A stretch of 44,326 nucleotides of DNA, taken from Actinomycetota bacterium. GTDB lineage: Bacteria > Actinomycetota > Geothermincolia > Geothermincolales > RBG-13-55-18. Shown here piece after piece: positions 8,991-16,859 of the stretch. Each line of letters starts with the position of its first letter. Positions within the stretch are counted from its first letter, which is position 1. The notes below the pieces were generated by a model, which saw nothing but the letters and a program-made list of their open reading frames with translations, ran no database searches and had not been told where the DNA came from. Made by a program: the position numbers and the translations under genes. The stretch is taken from positions 1-44,326 of the forward strand of contig QZKE01000003.1 of the NCBI GenBank assembly GCA_003598015.1. Direction: 5' to 3'.

Positions 8991-9584
8991 TCAGATGGTG
9001 ACCGAGTTGGTGGCCGCAAGCATGGTGGTGAGGATGTCGTACATGTTGCTGACCGTGCCTACCGCCACCTTGTCCTTGCAGCCGAAGAAATCGAGGCAGG
9101 TACCGCAGACCAGGATCTCTACCCCCATGCCGTGCAGGTTGCGCAGGGCCTCCACCGTGTCCTCCCCCTCCACGGACAGAAGCACACCACGGTTGAAGAG
9201 GACCATCCTCCATGGCGGAGGGTCGTTCTCGGCCAGGGTGTTCAAGAAAGCTTTGACGAGTATCTTTCCCAGCTCCGCGCTACCGCGTCCCATGATGTCC
9301 TCCGATAGCACCACCACGATGCGTTGATCCGTGGCGGCCCCGGCTGTATCCTGCCCGGCGTCCGGCTGGTCTCCCGGGCCGGAGAGCATGATCCTGAAGA
9401 TATCTCCCTCTTCCGCCACGTCAACCTTGCAGCCCTGGGAGGATGCGAAGCGGCAGACGTTGTCGCGTGCCGTGGGATTGTCCACCAGCACCTCGATCTC
9501 AACCGCGCCGCTCTTCAATGCGTCCCTGGTCCGGACCACCGGGGCGGGACAGGCCAGGCCCCGCGCGTCCACCAGCTCACCCAT
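8991..9584 (-). CDS. yedF: YedF-type sulfurtransferase-like selenium metabolism protein
   Basis: A 197-residue two-domain protein. Residues 1-70 are a TusA/SirA-like domain with the motif ACPAP, whose C12 is the usual sulfur- or selenium-carrying cysteine. The remainder is a DsrE-like domain with the cysteine pair CGTCLDFFGC near residue 170. This fusion is known from selenium-using genomes, usually beside selD, and is thought to handle or deliver reduced selenium; its chemistry is not settled. The start has a strong AGGAGGT site. It begins 23 bases after the selD stop, so it is very likely in one transcript with selD. Confidence 0.9.
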   Translation of the reverse strand: MGELVDARGLACPAPVVRTRDALKSGAVEIEVLVDNPTARDNVCRFASSQGCKVDVAEEGDIFRIMLSGPGDQPDAGQDTAGAATDQRIVVVLSEDIMGRGSAELGKILVKAFLNTLAENDPPPWRMVLFNRGVLLSVEGEDTVEALRNLHGMGVEILVCGTCLDFFGCKDKVAVGTVSNMYDILTTMLAATNSVTI

Positions 9585-9607
9585 GCTACCTCCTTGCTCT
9601 TGTCCCC

Positions 9608-10645
9608 TTATGGCACCACCCTGACCAGGGGAGATGCGTTCTCGAAAAACCGGCCTATCCGTGTCCAGCCCTCTTCTCCTAACTGTTGCGCAAAGACCTC
9701 GAGCCCGTGTGGGGGAAGGGCGACGAGCAGTCCGCCCGATGTCTGGGGGTCGTACAGGAGGTCCCGTTCGACCTCGTCCAATCCTTGCGGCACCTCTACC
9801 CTGGCTGCCAGGAAATCGCGGTTCTTATGTGCCCCCGCCGGGATCATGCCCAAAGCGGCCATCTCGCGTACGTGTTCGTAGACGGGCAGCAGCGCCATGC
9901 GGATCTCGCAGCCCAGGCCTTGATCGGGGAGCATATTGAGGAGATGTCCCACCAACGCGAAGCCGGTGACATCGGTGCAGGCGTGGGCTCCCGCCAGTAC
10001 GGCGGCCCTGGATGCTGTCGAGTTAAGCCTCGCCATGCCCTCAATCGCCTCCGCCATCTCCGCTTCGCTGATAAAATCCCCCTTTAGAGCCGTGGCCAGT
10101 ATGCCCGTGCCCAGGGGTTTGGTGAGGACGAGGATATCGCCGGGCTCCGCGCCCAGGCTGGTCATGATGCGTTCGGGGTGTACCCTGCCCGTGACCGCCA
10201 GGCCGTACTTGGGCTCCTCGTCATCCACGGTGTGGCCTCCCAGCAGGACGGCTCCGGCCTCCCGCACCTTGGCCAATCCTCCTTCAAGTATCCTGGCCAG
10301 GATCTCCATCCCCAGGGAGCAGGGAAAACAGGCTATATTCATGGCCGAGAGGGGAGTGCCCCCCATGGCATAGATGTCGCTCAGGGCGTTGGCCGCCGCG
10401 ATCTGCCCGAAGAGATAGGGGTCGTCCACGATAGGGGTGAAGAAATCCAGGGTATGTACCAGGGCCGTCTCCTCGTCGAGCATGAACACGGCGGCATCGT
10501 CGGGAGTATCCAGTCCCACCAGGATCTCCCGCCGCATGTCCCCCGGGGGCAGCAAGCGCAGCACTTTCTCGAGGTCCTCCGGACCCACTTTTGCCGCTCA
10601 CCCCGATTTGCTGGAGAGAAGGGTCAGCCGGATCTTCTCTGACAT
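9608..10645 (-). CDS. selD: Selenide, water dikinase SelD, a selenoprotein (Sec at residue 16)
   Basis: Makes selenophosphate from selenide and ATP. The uninterrupted frame begins only at V20, but the true start is the ATG at 10645, behind AGGAGGT. Reading from there gives a 345-residue protein whose codon 16 is TGA (10598-10600) in the context KSG-U-AAKVGPEDL. SelD enzymes carry Cys or Sec at exactly this catalytic place. The next conserved part, DDAAVF, and the glycine-rich nucleotide-binding segments with GGHTVDDEEPKYGLAVTG follow. A hairpin lies just after the TGA. Length then matches the family. Automatic annotation is likely to truncate it. Confidence 0.95.
10573..10600 (-). promoter_or_regulatory. 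Candidate bacterial SECIS element in selD
   Basis: After the TGA at 10598-10600, thirteen bases lead into a hairpin ggtcc-gga-ggacc (10573-10585). It is a perfect 5-bp stem with a G-starting loop, at roughly the usual distance for a bacterial SECIS. SelB in this locus should bind it. The short loop is at the small end of the known range. Confidence 0.6.
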
Positions 10646-10687
10646 TATAAGACCTCCTGATAGGCTTGATAATATAACATTATCAGG
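10646..10687 (-). promoter_or_regulatory. selD leader with two mutually exclusive hairpins
   Basis: In mRNA sense, CCTGATA (10681-10687) can pair with TATCAGG (10656-10662), which runs into the AGGAGG ribosome site (10653-10658). Alternatively TGATAAT (10679-10685) can pair with ATTATCA (10667-10673) around a 5-base loop. The two share bases and cannot form together. The first would bury part of the ribosome site. Regulation is an inference. Confidence 0.45.
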
Positions 10688-10716
10688 GGTCGTGTCAGCG
10701 ATCTTCGCCGGGGTGC

Positions 10717-11328
10717 TTAATCCATCAGCTCACCCAGGCTGCGGGCTATTTCGACCACCAGGTGCTCTCCGGCGATGTGGGCGTCGTGCAGTGCAGTCGG
10801 ATGGCTCTTGATCGCCCCCCGGCGGTCGATGCGGAAAAAGAGTAGCCGCTCGTAGTACTTGATATCCAGGACGTCGAAGAACATGTCCATTACCTTGAGG
10901 GCGCCATCGAAAGTGCGGGGATCGTTGACGCCGGCGGTGGCGAGAAAGAGGCCTCGCCTGGCATGCCTCGACAGGGGATCGGTGATATCCTCCTCCAGGA
11001 GGAACTTCCTCGCCCACATGCATTGATGTCTGTCAATAAAGGCCTTGGTCTGGGCATTCAGAGAGTTGAAATAGATGGGCGCGGCCAGGATGATGCCGTT
11101 GGCGGAGGTGGTGAGGTTATATATCTTATCCATGGCGTCGTCCACGCTGCACTCACCCGTCTTGTCGCAATCACGGCAGCCCTGGCATGGGTATATGTCG
11201 CGGTTGCAGAGGATTATCTTGTTTGTGGTCGCTCCCGCCTCCTTGGCCCCTTTGAGGGCTTCGTCGAGGAGAAGGGATGAGTTCCCGTTCACGCGAGGAC
11301 TCCCCGCGACTCCCAGGATCTTTACCAT
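10717..11328 (-). CDS. Flavodoxin-family NAD(P)H-dependent oxidoreductase
   Basis: A 203-residue FMN-binding oxidoreductase of the NADPH-dependent FMN reductase / iron-sulfur flavoprotein type. The N-terminal GVAGSPRVNGNS loop should bind the FMN phosphate. The cysteine cluster CQGCRDCDKTGECSVDD near residues 50-65 is typical of this subgroup and may be redox-active. I place the start at 11328 (MVKILGV) because a GGGGGGAG site sits six bases upstream; a TTG start 15 bases further out is less likely. It precedes selD by 71 bases on the same strand. A role in reducing a selenium compound or target is possible but unproven; the selD leader may separate the two genes. Confidence 0.85.
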   Translation of the reverse strand: MVKILGVAGSPRVNGNSSLLLDEALKGAKEAGATTNKIILCNRDIYPCQGCRDCDKTGECSVDDAMDKIYNLTTSANGIILAAPIYFNSLNAQTKAFIDRHQCMWARKFLLEEDITDPLSRHARRGLFLATAGVNDPRTFDGALKVMDMFFDVLDIKYYERLLFFRIDRRGAIKSHPTALHDAHIAGEHLVVEIARSLGELMD

Positions 11329-11454
11329 GGATGCTCCCCCCAAGCAAGCTCACCAAGTTTTAGCGTATTTTATCCGATAGGCAGGATATCCGCAAATCCC
11401 AGGCCCGGATCCGCCGCCGGGGCAAACCGCCTGTCGCATGCAAGCAACTGTACA

Positions 11455-12606
11455 CTATGCTATGGTGCCGGCCTCGCGCAGGTCCGCTATGGCGCTTGCT
11501 CCGTACCCTACTTCCTGGAGAAGGGCGTCGGTCTGTTCCCCGAGGCGGGGTGGAGGTGATGCGAAACGCGGGGGGGTCACGGACAGCTTGTAGGGGCTTC
11601 CCAGCTGCTTAACCGTGTTTTCCTGGTCTTTTATCTCAACAACCATGTTGCGGTGGCGTACCTGGGGGTCGTCCAGGGCCTCCACGATGCTGGCCAGCGG
11701 GGCATGCGGGACGTCGTTCTCGGTGAGGGTACTCATCCATTCCTCCAGGGGGCGCCGGCGGATAGCCTCCGCTACCAGGGGAGTAAGCTCCTGGCCGCGC
11801 ATGGCGCGCTCGACAGTGTTGAGGCCCTTGTACTCCTCCATCCCCAGGGCATCGCAGAGGCTGTCCCAGAACCAGTCCTCGTGGGCTATGCCGATGGCCA
11901 GTCTTTCCCCATCCGAGGTCTCGAAGATGCCGTAATGCGGCAGGGTATGCAGCATGTTCCCCATGGGTTCATCCCCGGTCTCCAGGTAGGGGCCGATGCT
12001 GTTATGCAGCAGGAACACCGCGCAGTCCAACATGGAGATGTCCACGAACTGGCCCTCTCCGGTCTTTTCCCTGGCCAGCAGGGCGGCCTGGATGGCGATG
12101 ACGGAGTTCAGGGCCGAGGTTATATCCGCCACCTCGAACCCCAGCACGACCGCTTTACCTCTCTCATCCTTGGTCAGGCCTAGAACACCCCCTATACCCA
12201 GGTAGTTTATATCGTGGCCGGGACGGTCGCGGTAGGGGCCGTCCTGTCCGAAACCGCTGATGGAACAGTAGATGATGCGGGGATTTATGGCCTTCAGCGT
12301 CTCGTAATCCACTCCCAGCCGGGCGGTGGTGCCGGGCCGGAACCCTTCCACCACCACGTCGGCCGTGCGCGCCAGCCTGCGGAAGGCCTCCTGGGCGCCG
12401 GGATCCTTGAGGTTGAGGGCGATACTCTTCTTGTTGCGGTTGATCTGGTTGAAGAGGAAACGGAACGTGCGCGCGTGGTCGCCGGTACGCGGGGGCTCGA
12501 CCTTGATCACCTCGGCGCCGAAATCGGCCAGGATCATGGTACACAGGGGTCCGGGATAGAGCATGGTGAGGTCAAGCACGCGGATACCCTCGAGCGGCAT
12601 GGTCAT
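11455..12606 (-). CDS. CaiB/BaiF family III CoA enzyme, alpha-methylacyl-CoA racemase-like
   Basis: A 383-residue member of the family III CoA-transferase fold. Early GIRVLDLT and DFGAEVIKVE segments bind CoA. The signature GHDINYLG places His at 131, and an Asp at 161 lies in EVADITSAL. These two sit exactly 30 apart, like the catalytic His126 and Asp156 of alpha-methylacyl-CoA racemase, and the length matches human AMACR. I therefore favour a racemase, epimerising 2-methyl- or 2-aryl-acyl-CoA, over a formyl- or carnitine-CoA transferase, but related transferases share much of this pattern. The start has AGGAGGT. The gene stands alone, with a TATAAT in the leader flanked by an inverted repeat. 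Confidence 0.85.
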   Translation of the reverse strand: MTMPLEGIRVLDLTMLYPGPLCTMILADFGAEVIKVEPPRTGDHARTFRFLFNQINRNKKSIALNLKDPGAQEAFRRLARTADVVVEGFRPGTTARLGVDYETLKAINPRIIYCSISGFGQDGPYRDRPGHDINYLGIGGVLGLTKDERGKAVVLGFEVADITSALNSVIAIQAALLAREKTGEGQFVDISMLDCAVFLLHNSIGPYLETGDEPMGNMLHTLPHYGIFETSDGERLAIGIAHEDWFWDSLCDALGMEEYKGLNTVERAMRGQELTPLVAEAIRRRPLEEWMSTLTENDVPHAPLASIVEALDDPQVRHRNMVVEIKDQENTVKQLGSPYKLSVTPPRFASPPPRLGEQTDALLQEVGYGASAIADLREAGTIA

Positions 12607-12652
12607 TTCGTACCTCCTGTTCGTAGGCCGTCCGGTCAGGTCCTGCTTTATG

Positions 12653-12680
12653 CCATCACCATTATATTGACCGGTGATGG
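12653..12680 (-). promoter_or_regulatory. -10 element inside an 8-bp inverted repeat
   Basis: ccatcacc (12653-12660) and ggtgatgg (12673-12680) are exact inverted repeats with 12 bases between. The spacer holds TATAAT on the minus strand (12661-12666), 54 bases before the CoA-enzyme ATG. The geometry looks like a repressor operator over a promoter. No good -35 is seen. Confidence 0.45.
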
Positions 12681-12827
12681 GGAGGGAAAGGAAGAGAAGA
12701 ACAGGGTCTTTCCCCGTACCGCCGCCCAGCCGGCGGTAGGCATGGCAAGGGGCCCGTTAGTCATAAGCGGTGAAGAGCAGGGACAACGCAGGCGTTAGGG
12801 GAAGAAGCGAGATATTTGCTGCCGGGC

Positions 12828-12842
12828 GAGAGGATTTGAACC
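12828..12842 (-). repeat. tRNA 3'-end fragment
   Basis: The 15 bases gagaggatttgaacc repeat the T-arm part of the adjacent tRNA-Pro (12865-12879) with a 37-base period. Read on the minus strand, the fragment looks like the last part of a tRNA (T loop TTCAAAT followed by an acceptor-like CGCCCGG). No 5' half exists. Confidence 0.55.
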
Positions 12843-12854
12843 CTGAAGATAAAA

Positions 12855-12932
12855 TGGTCGGGGTGAGAGGATTTGAACCTCCGACCTCTGCGTCCCGAAC
12901 GCAGCGCGCTGACCAAACTGCGCCACACCCCG
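12855..12932 (-). tRNA. tRNA-Pro, anticodon CGG
   Basis: A 78-base tRNA with encoded CCA. The 7-bp acceptor stem is CGGGGTG with CACCCCG, discriminator A. The anticodon arm is CTGCG-TTCGGGA-CGCAG with CGG at 12895-12897. The T arm GGAGG-TTCAAAT-CCTCT is standard. A TATAAT on the minus strand at 12987-12992, about 55 bases upstream, is a possible -10. Confidence 0.95.
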
Positions 12933-13132
12933 ACCGATATCGCATGCTCTATGGGAAGGCCGTACCGCCTGGCCCGACAGTTCCCCATTATACATATACG
13001 GTAGTTAAAACGCTAAAGATGAGGTTGCTGTCCGGCGACCGCCCGAAACGTCCCCCGCGCTGCTTTCCCCACCACCGCCTCCGGGTGACCATCATCCGCC
13101 AGGGACACCCGGGAATACGATGGCAGGCCCAT

Positions 13133-13561
13133 TCAAGCGCTCAGCGCCGCGAAGAACGCATCGACCAGCTCCCCGCCGCCCAAGAGGGTCGTGATTTCCA
13201 TGGCATAGCTTTCGCCGCCAGCAGTCGTCAGAGTGAAATAGGCCATGTTGCTTGACCTATCCACCGCCACGCTCACCTCGCTGCGGGGCCAACGCGCGGC
13301 CTCCTTTTTGATCTTGAACTTGAATCCCCGGGGCCGGTAATCGAAAGCGAAGATCGTGTTTGCTCCGACCGCGATGAAGACGGGATTGGGCAGCCGAGAG
13401 GTTCTGGAGAGCGCCCCCGCCCCTCCCGAGAGCTTGGAAGCGAGCACCGATCTCATCGATCCCGCATGGCTGCAGGTCATGGCCGCCACGATCGGCTCGT
13501 CACAGTATGGCTGAACGGCATCTACCATCCTGGCCATCTGTTTCTCGGATTTCGGATCCAC
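13133..13561 (-). CDS. Hypothetical protein, 142 residues
   Basis: Family not recognised. It looks soluble, with no signal peptide or membrane helix. The first half is helical and Ala/Gly/Ser-rich; the second half (about 65-130) alternates basic and hydrophobic residues, as in a beta-rich domain (FAFDYRPRGFKFKIKKEAARWP), and may be a small PH-like or ligand-binding fold. The GTG start is chosen because AAGGTGAT lies six bases upstream. It begins 53 bases after the M24 peptidase stop on the same strand, so it is probably the last gene of that run. Confidence 0.65.
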   Translation of the reverse strand: MDPKSEKQMARMVDAVQPYCDEPIVAAMTCSHAGSMRSVLASKLSGGAGALSRTSRLPNPVFIAVGANTIFAFDYRPRGFKFKIKKEAARWPRSEVSVAVDRSSNMAYFTLTTAGGESYAMEITTLLGGGELVDAFFAALSA

Positions 13562-13614
13562 AGCATCACCTTGCCTATCAATGCTCCTGCATTCTTCAGG
13601 AGCGGACGCGCGAG

Positions 13615-14844
13615 CTACTCGATCTCCTCTATGGCCAGGGGATACTTGCTGGTCAGCTCGCAGCCGTCTTTCTCGATTACGATGGGGTTCTCGTAGCGAA
13701 AGCCTACATCGTCCTCGGGGGCGGCGTACTGCATGGCCAGGATGACCATCTCGTTTTCCTGGTAGTTATGGTCCGGGTCAGTCCAGTAGGGGATGGGCAC
13801 GTCCATACTCGCTCCCACCCGCCACTCATCGCCGAAGAGCCCGATACCATGCTCCACGCCTGGGAGGATGAAATCGGAGCATCCCCGTTCCTCGGCGAAC
13901 CTGCCGCATTCCGTGATGAGGTCGCCCGGGGTGGCACCCGCGCGGTAGCTATCGGCTACGAACTGCACGCAGGCTGCGAAGTTCTCTGCGTGCCAGCGCT
14001 GCCGCTGCGTGGACGGGGCGATGAAGTAGTTGTGGGAATGGTCCCCCAGGGCCAGTTTGAACATGGCGTGCAGGTCGAACATGAGCGCCTCTCCCGCGGC
14101 GAACTCCTTGGTGGTGGGAGGGGTGCAGGCCCCCAGCCCCGTGCGCCAACCGCTGGATATCTCGTTGAGGCCGGCGAAGTTCCACTCCGATACGCTGCCC
14201 TCCCGCCGCATGGCGAGGGCCGCTATCCCCGCGAGCTCGGTCTCGGTCATACCCTTCCAGCCGCCGTTCTCGATGGCCTCGCGCGCCGCCTTGTGGCCCG
14301 CGTCAACGATGCGTCCGGCCTCCCGGAAGCGGTTGATGGTCCCCTCATCCTTGATGAGGGAGGCGGTGTCGACGATATCGTGGGCGTTCACGAAGATGAA
14401 ATCCGGCAGGGCCGCCGAGAAACGCTCGAATTCGTAATGGGTCATCCAGCCCTCCGCTGTATAGGTGGCCATACCGGTCTCATAACCCAGGCGTCCCTTC
14501 GCGATGCCCAGTTCGTCCTCGATGAAGTACTGTATGGTCTCGATCTGGTCGGCCCCGCCGGCGCCGAAATAGCCGCGCACGTGATCCTCGTCCAGCCAGG
14601 TCTCGCTGAGCAGGCGCGCCGAGTCGATGACGAAGGTGAAGACGGTCGGCAGCCCCTCGGCGGGGATGACCATAAAGCTGCGCCAGGGCACGAAGGCATC
14701 CAGGACGAAACTCATGGTGCGGATGCGTGACGCAAGGTAGGCATCCAGGTCGCGCTCTCTCATGCCCTCCTGGATATCCCTCAAGCGTCTTTCGATGTCC
14801 ACGGCGTAAGGGTCATCTGTATTGTATTCAGGCATCTCAGACAT
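13615..14844 (-). CDS. M24-family metallopeptidase (Xaa-Pro dipeptidase-like)
   Basis: A 409-residue protein with the creatinase/aminopeptidase-P layout: an N-terminal domain of about 170 residues and a C-terminal pita-bread domain. The likely metal ligands can be followed: Asp in MFDLHAMFK, Asp in GDHSHNY, His in PGVEHGIGL, and Glu in the NEMVI and YENPIVIE segments. This supports an active di-metal hydrolase, probably cleaving Xaa-Pro or a related small substrate. I place the start at 14844 because an AGGGAG site lies nine bases upstream; the two ATG codons just before it are too close to that site. It follows the SCP2-like gene by 26 bases. Confidence 0.85.
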   Translation of the reverse strand: MSEMPEYNTDDPYAVDIERRLRDIQEGMRERDLDAYLASRIRTMSFVLDAFVPWRSFMVIPAEGLPTVFTFVIDSARLLSETWLDEDHVRGYFGAGGADQIETIQYFIEDELGIAKGRLGYETGMATYTAEGWMTHYEFERFSAALPDFIFVNAHDIVDTASLIKDEGTINRFREAGRIVDAGHKAAREAIENGGWKGMTETELAGIAALAMRREGSVSEWNFAGLNEISSGWRTGLGACTPPTTKEFAAGEALMFDLHAMFKLALGDHSHNYFIAPSTQRQRWHAENFAACVQFVADSYRAGATPGDLITECGRFAEERGCSDFILPGVEHGIGLFGDEWRVGASMDVPIPYWTDPDHNYQENEMVILAMQYAAPEDDVGFRYENPIVIEKDGCELTSKYPLAIEEIE

Positions 14845-14870
14845 CTGCATCATCTCCCTAGCTTGCAGCG

Positions 14871-15269
14871 TCAGTATTCGGTGGGAATAGTGGCGAGAAC
14901 CTTATTGAGCTTATCGACCAGGGGAGCCAGGCGCAGCGCCTTGGCCATGTTGCCCCGCAGGGAAAGCTTGCGGGAAGTCAGAGCCCTCACCGCGCCCAGT
15001 TCGCCCCGGGTTATCTGTGCGAACGTGACGTAATCCGCGATGATCCTGAACTCCGCCTTGGGGCCTTCACCCTCGCCGGTCTCGAAACCGGTCACCTTTC
15101 CGTCCTCGAAGGCCACATGGAAGTAGCGCTCCTTCCCGTCGGGGCAGTTCCTGTAGATATTGGTCATGGAGCTGGTGACGTGGTGCAGGGTCTCCTGTGT
15201 CAACTTCTCCTCGGCGAGCCGGCGCCCCTCCTCGGCCCACTCCGGGCTCAGGTAAACGAAACTGGCCAT
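14871..15269 (-). CDS. SCP2 sterol-binding-domain-like protein
   Basis: A 132-residue protein built like the SCP2 lipid-binding fold: helix, beta strands (YFHVAFEDGKVTGFE), then a mixed C-terminal part ending with the LTSRKLSLRGNMAKALRLAP type of segment. That closing pattern, in which a strand is followed by 'G-x-x-x-k-a-l-x-l' before the last helix, is common in bacterial SCP2-like proteins. It should be a small cytoplasmic carrier for hydrophobic or acyl-CoA-like ligands. AAGGAG precedes the ATG. It lies between the DUF362 gene and the M24 peptidase on one strand. Confidence 0.75.
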   Translation of the reverse strand: MASFVYLSPEWAEEGRRLAEEKLTQETLHHVTSSMTNIYRNCPDGKERYFHVAFEDGKVTGFETGEGEGPKAEFRIIADYVTFAQITRGELGAVRALTSRKLSLRGNMAKALRLAPLVDKLNKVLATIPTEY

Positions 15270-15359
15270 GGAGTTCTCCTTTCCCTATTTGAACCGATCA
15301 CGTGTTTATCAAGGCTATGGTACCACGCGCCCGCCGAATGGGCCCGTATCGGATCGCCA

Positions 15360-16658
15360 CTATCTGGGGAAGGTATAGCGCAGGCCTTTCATCTTGCCCA
15401 GGACCAGCAGGAAGGCCACCTTGGGGACGCTCACCGGGGACATGGCGAAGGTGCTCACCTTGAGGCGTCGCAAGGCGATGTTGAGGATATTGTCGCAGTG
15501 CCCGCAGGTGTTCAGTTCGTCCACGACCTTGTAGGAATCGCGTACTTGAGGCAGCACCTCCTCGCAGGCGCATTTGCCGAGGACCATCACCGGCTCCTCG
15601 AGGCCCGCGAGCTGCTCCTGCTCGAAGCCCTTCCCCGTCACTATGGTCAGCGGGCGTCCCTCGAGCTCCTCCGGGGTGTGTGATTCGTTGACCACGAGTT
15701 CCAGCACCTGTACCGCGTGCCCCATGCAGCCCTCGAAGCATGCGCCCTCTTTCCCTATCACGAAGTTGATGCTTTCCGGCAGGTGGGACTGAAACTCCCA
15801 GCTAATCTTCTCCTGCGGTGGCAGTTCGCCGTCCAGGGTGATGCGGTCCGGATCGGCTATGCCGAGGCCCTGCTCCGCGGCGAGCTTGACGTGTTTTATC
15901 TTTTCCGCGTCATGGCCGAGCACGCGCGCGGCGACGGCGTCCACCGCCACCGTGTCGGTCCCCCCGAACACCAGGTCCTTATCGTACAGCAGGCCGTCCA
16001 CGTAGCGCCCCGCCGGCATGGGGCCGCCGGCGACGACCTTGAGGGCGTCGACGAGCGTGAAATCAGGCTTGATGAAATGGTAGATGTCCACGATTTTCTG
16101 GTGCAGGTCGCGGTTATGATGGCGGGCGCGGTCCTCGTCGTAGAGGAGGCCCATCTGGTTCTTGAGCCCCGCCGTCATCTGGGCCTGGCAGTGTGCCTTG
16201 AGCACGGGCATGTTGAGATAGAACGCGTTCCGTCTGTCCTCGACGAGGTGGCGGTATAGAATCCCCGGGAACTCGTAGCGCTCGTCGGATCCCTCACGGA
16301 GGGTAACCATTACAGGCTTCTCCTCATCCAGGTAGAGGCACTTCGCCCCCATTTTTTTCGCGTCCTTGTCGATGCCGGCGGCCGCATAACAATGGCGGGT
16401 AAAGTTCCCCTGCGAGCAGTTCTCCATGATGAATATCTTCTTGTCAGGCCCGGATTCCCTGATCACCCTTACTGCCGCGCCGATGATTTCGGGGGACGTG
16501 AACAGGTGTTTGTGGTGCCAGACGCCGTTGATCTTGATGAAAACCGAGCTGCATTCGCGGAGCCTGGATTTAATTTCCTCGAAGCAATCGAAGATCTCGC
16601 GCACAGCCTTGACGGGATCGGAGCCAACCCTGCGAACCGCGACGCGCGTCGTATTCAT
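15360..16658 (-). CDS. DUF362-domain protein with Cys-rich C-terminus
   Basis: A 432-residue DUF362 protein. The first 280 or so residues carry the family landmarks: an FIKINGVWHHKH start region, the MPVLKAHCQAQMTAGLKNQMG centre and the D-x-VAVDAVAARVLG segment. The C-terminal region contains CFEGCMGH, a CACEEVLP pair and CGHCDN, which could bind a metal or an Fe-S cluster. DUF362 proteins often travel with ferredoxins and are thought to act in anaerobic redox or cofactor chemistry; no reaction is proven. I place the start at 16658 because AGGGAGGGGG lies just upstream; the open frame extends 21 codons further with no such site. Confidence 0.85.
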   Translation of the reverse strand: MNTTRVAVRRVGSDPVKAVREIFDCFEEIKSRLRECSSVFIKINGVWHHKHLFTSPEIIGAAVRVIRESGPDKKIFIMENCSQGNFTRHCYAAAGIDKDAKKMGAKCLYLDEEKPVMVTLREGSDERYEFPGILYRHLVEDRRNAFYLNMPVLKAHCQAQMTAGLKNQMGLLYDEDRARHHNRDLHQKIVDIYHFIKPDFTLVDALKVVAGGPMPAGRYVDGLLYDKDLVFGGTDTVAVDAVAARVLGHDAEKIKHVKLAAEQGLGIADPDRITLDGELPPQEKISWEFQSHLPESINFVIGKEGACFEGCMGHAVQVLELVVNESHTPEELEGRPLTIVTGKGFEQEQLAGLEEPVMVLGKCACEEVLPQVRDSYKVVDELNTCGHCDNILNIALRRLKVSTFAMSPVSVPKVAFLLVLGKMKGLRYTFPR

Positions 16659-16859
16659 CACTACCCCCTCCCTGGGACTTCCTTTCAGCCCGCACCGCTG
16701 AAGGACGGTCCCCATCTCCATTTAACCTGTTTTCCGCATGCATCGCGGGCATCGCCGGAATTATACTATGAGCCGCGTGCCTTGCGGCAGGGGGAGAGTG
16801 GCGGACGGTCTCATTCAGGAATACCGGGGGAGCATACGGCGAATGCCCCCGCCCGCCCC

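Noticed and set aside
9608..10588. SelD apparently starting at a GTG and lacking its N-terminus
   Set aside because: A ribosome site and ATG lie 57 bases upstream and read into the same frame through one TGA in the right context, so it is a selenoprotein and not a truncated gene.
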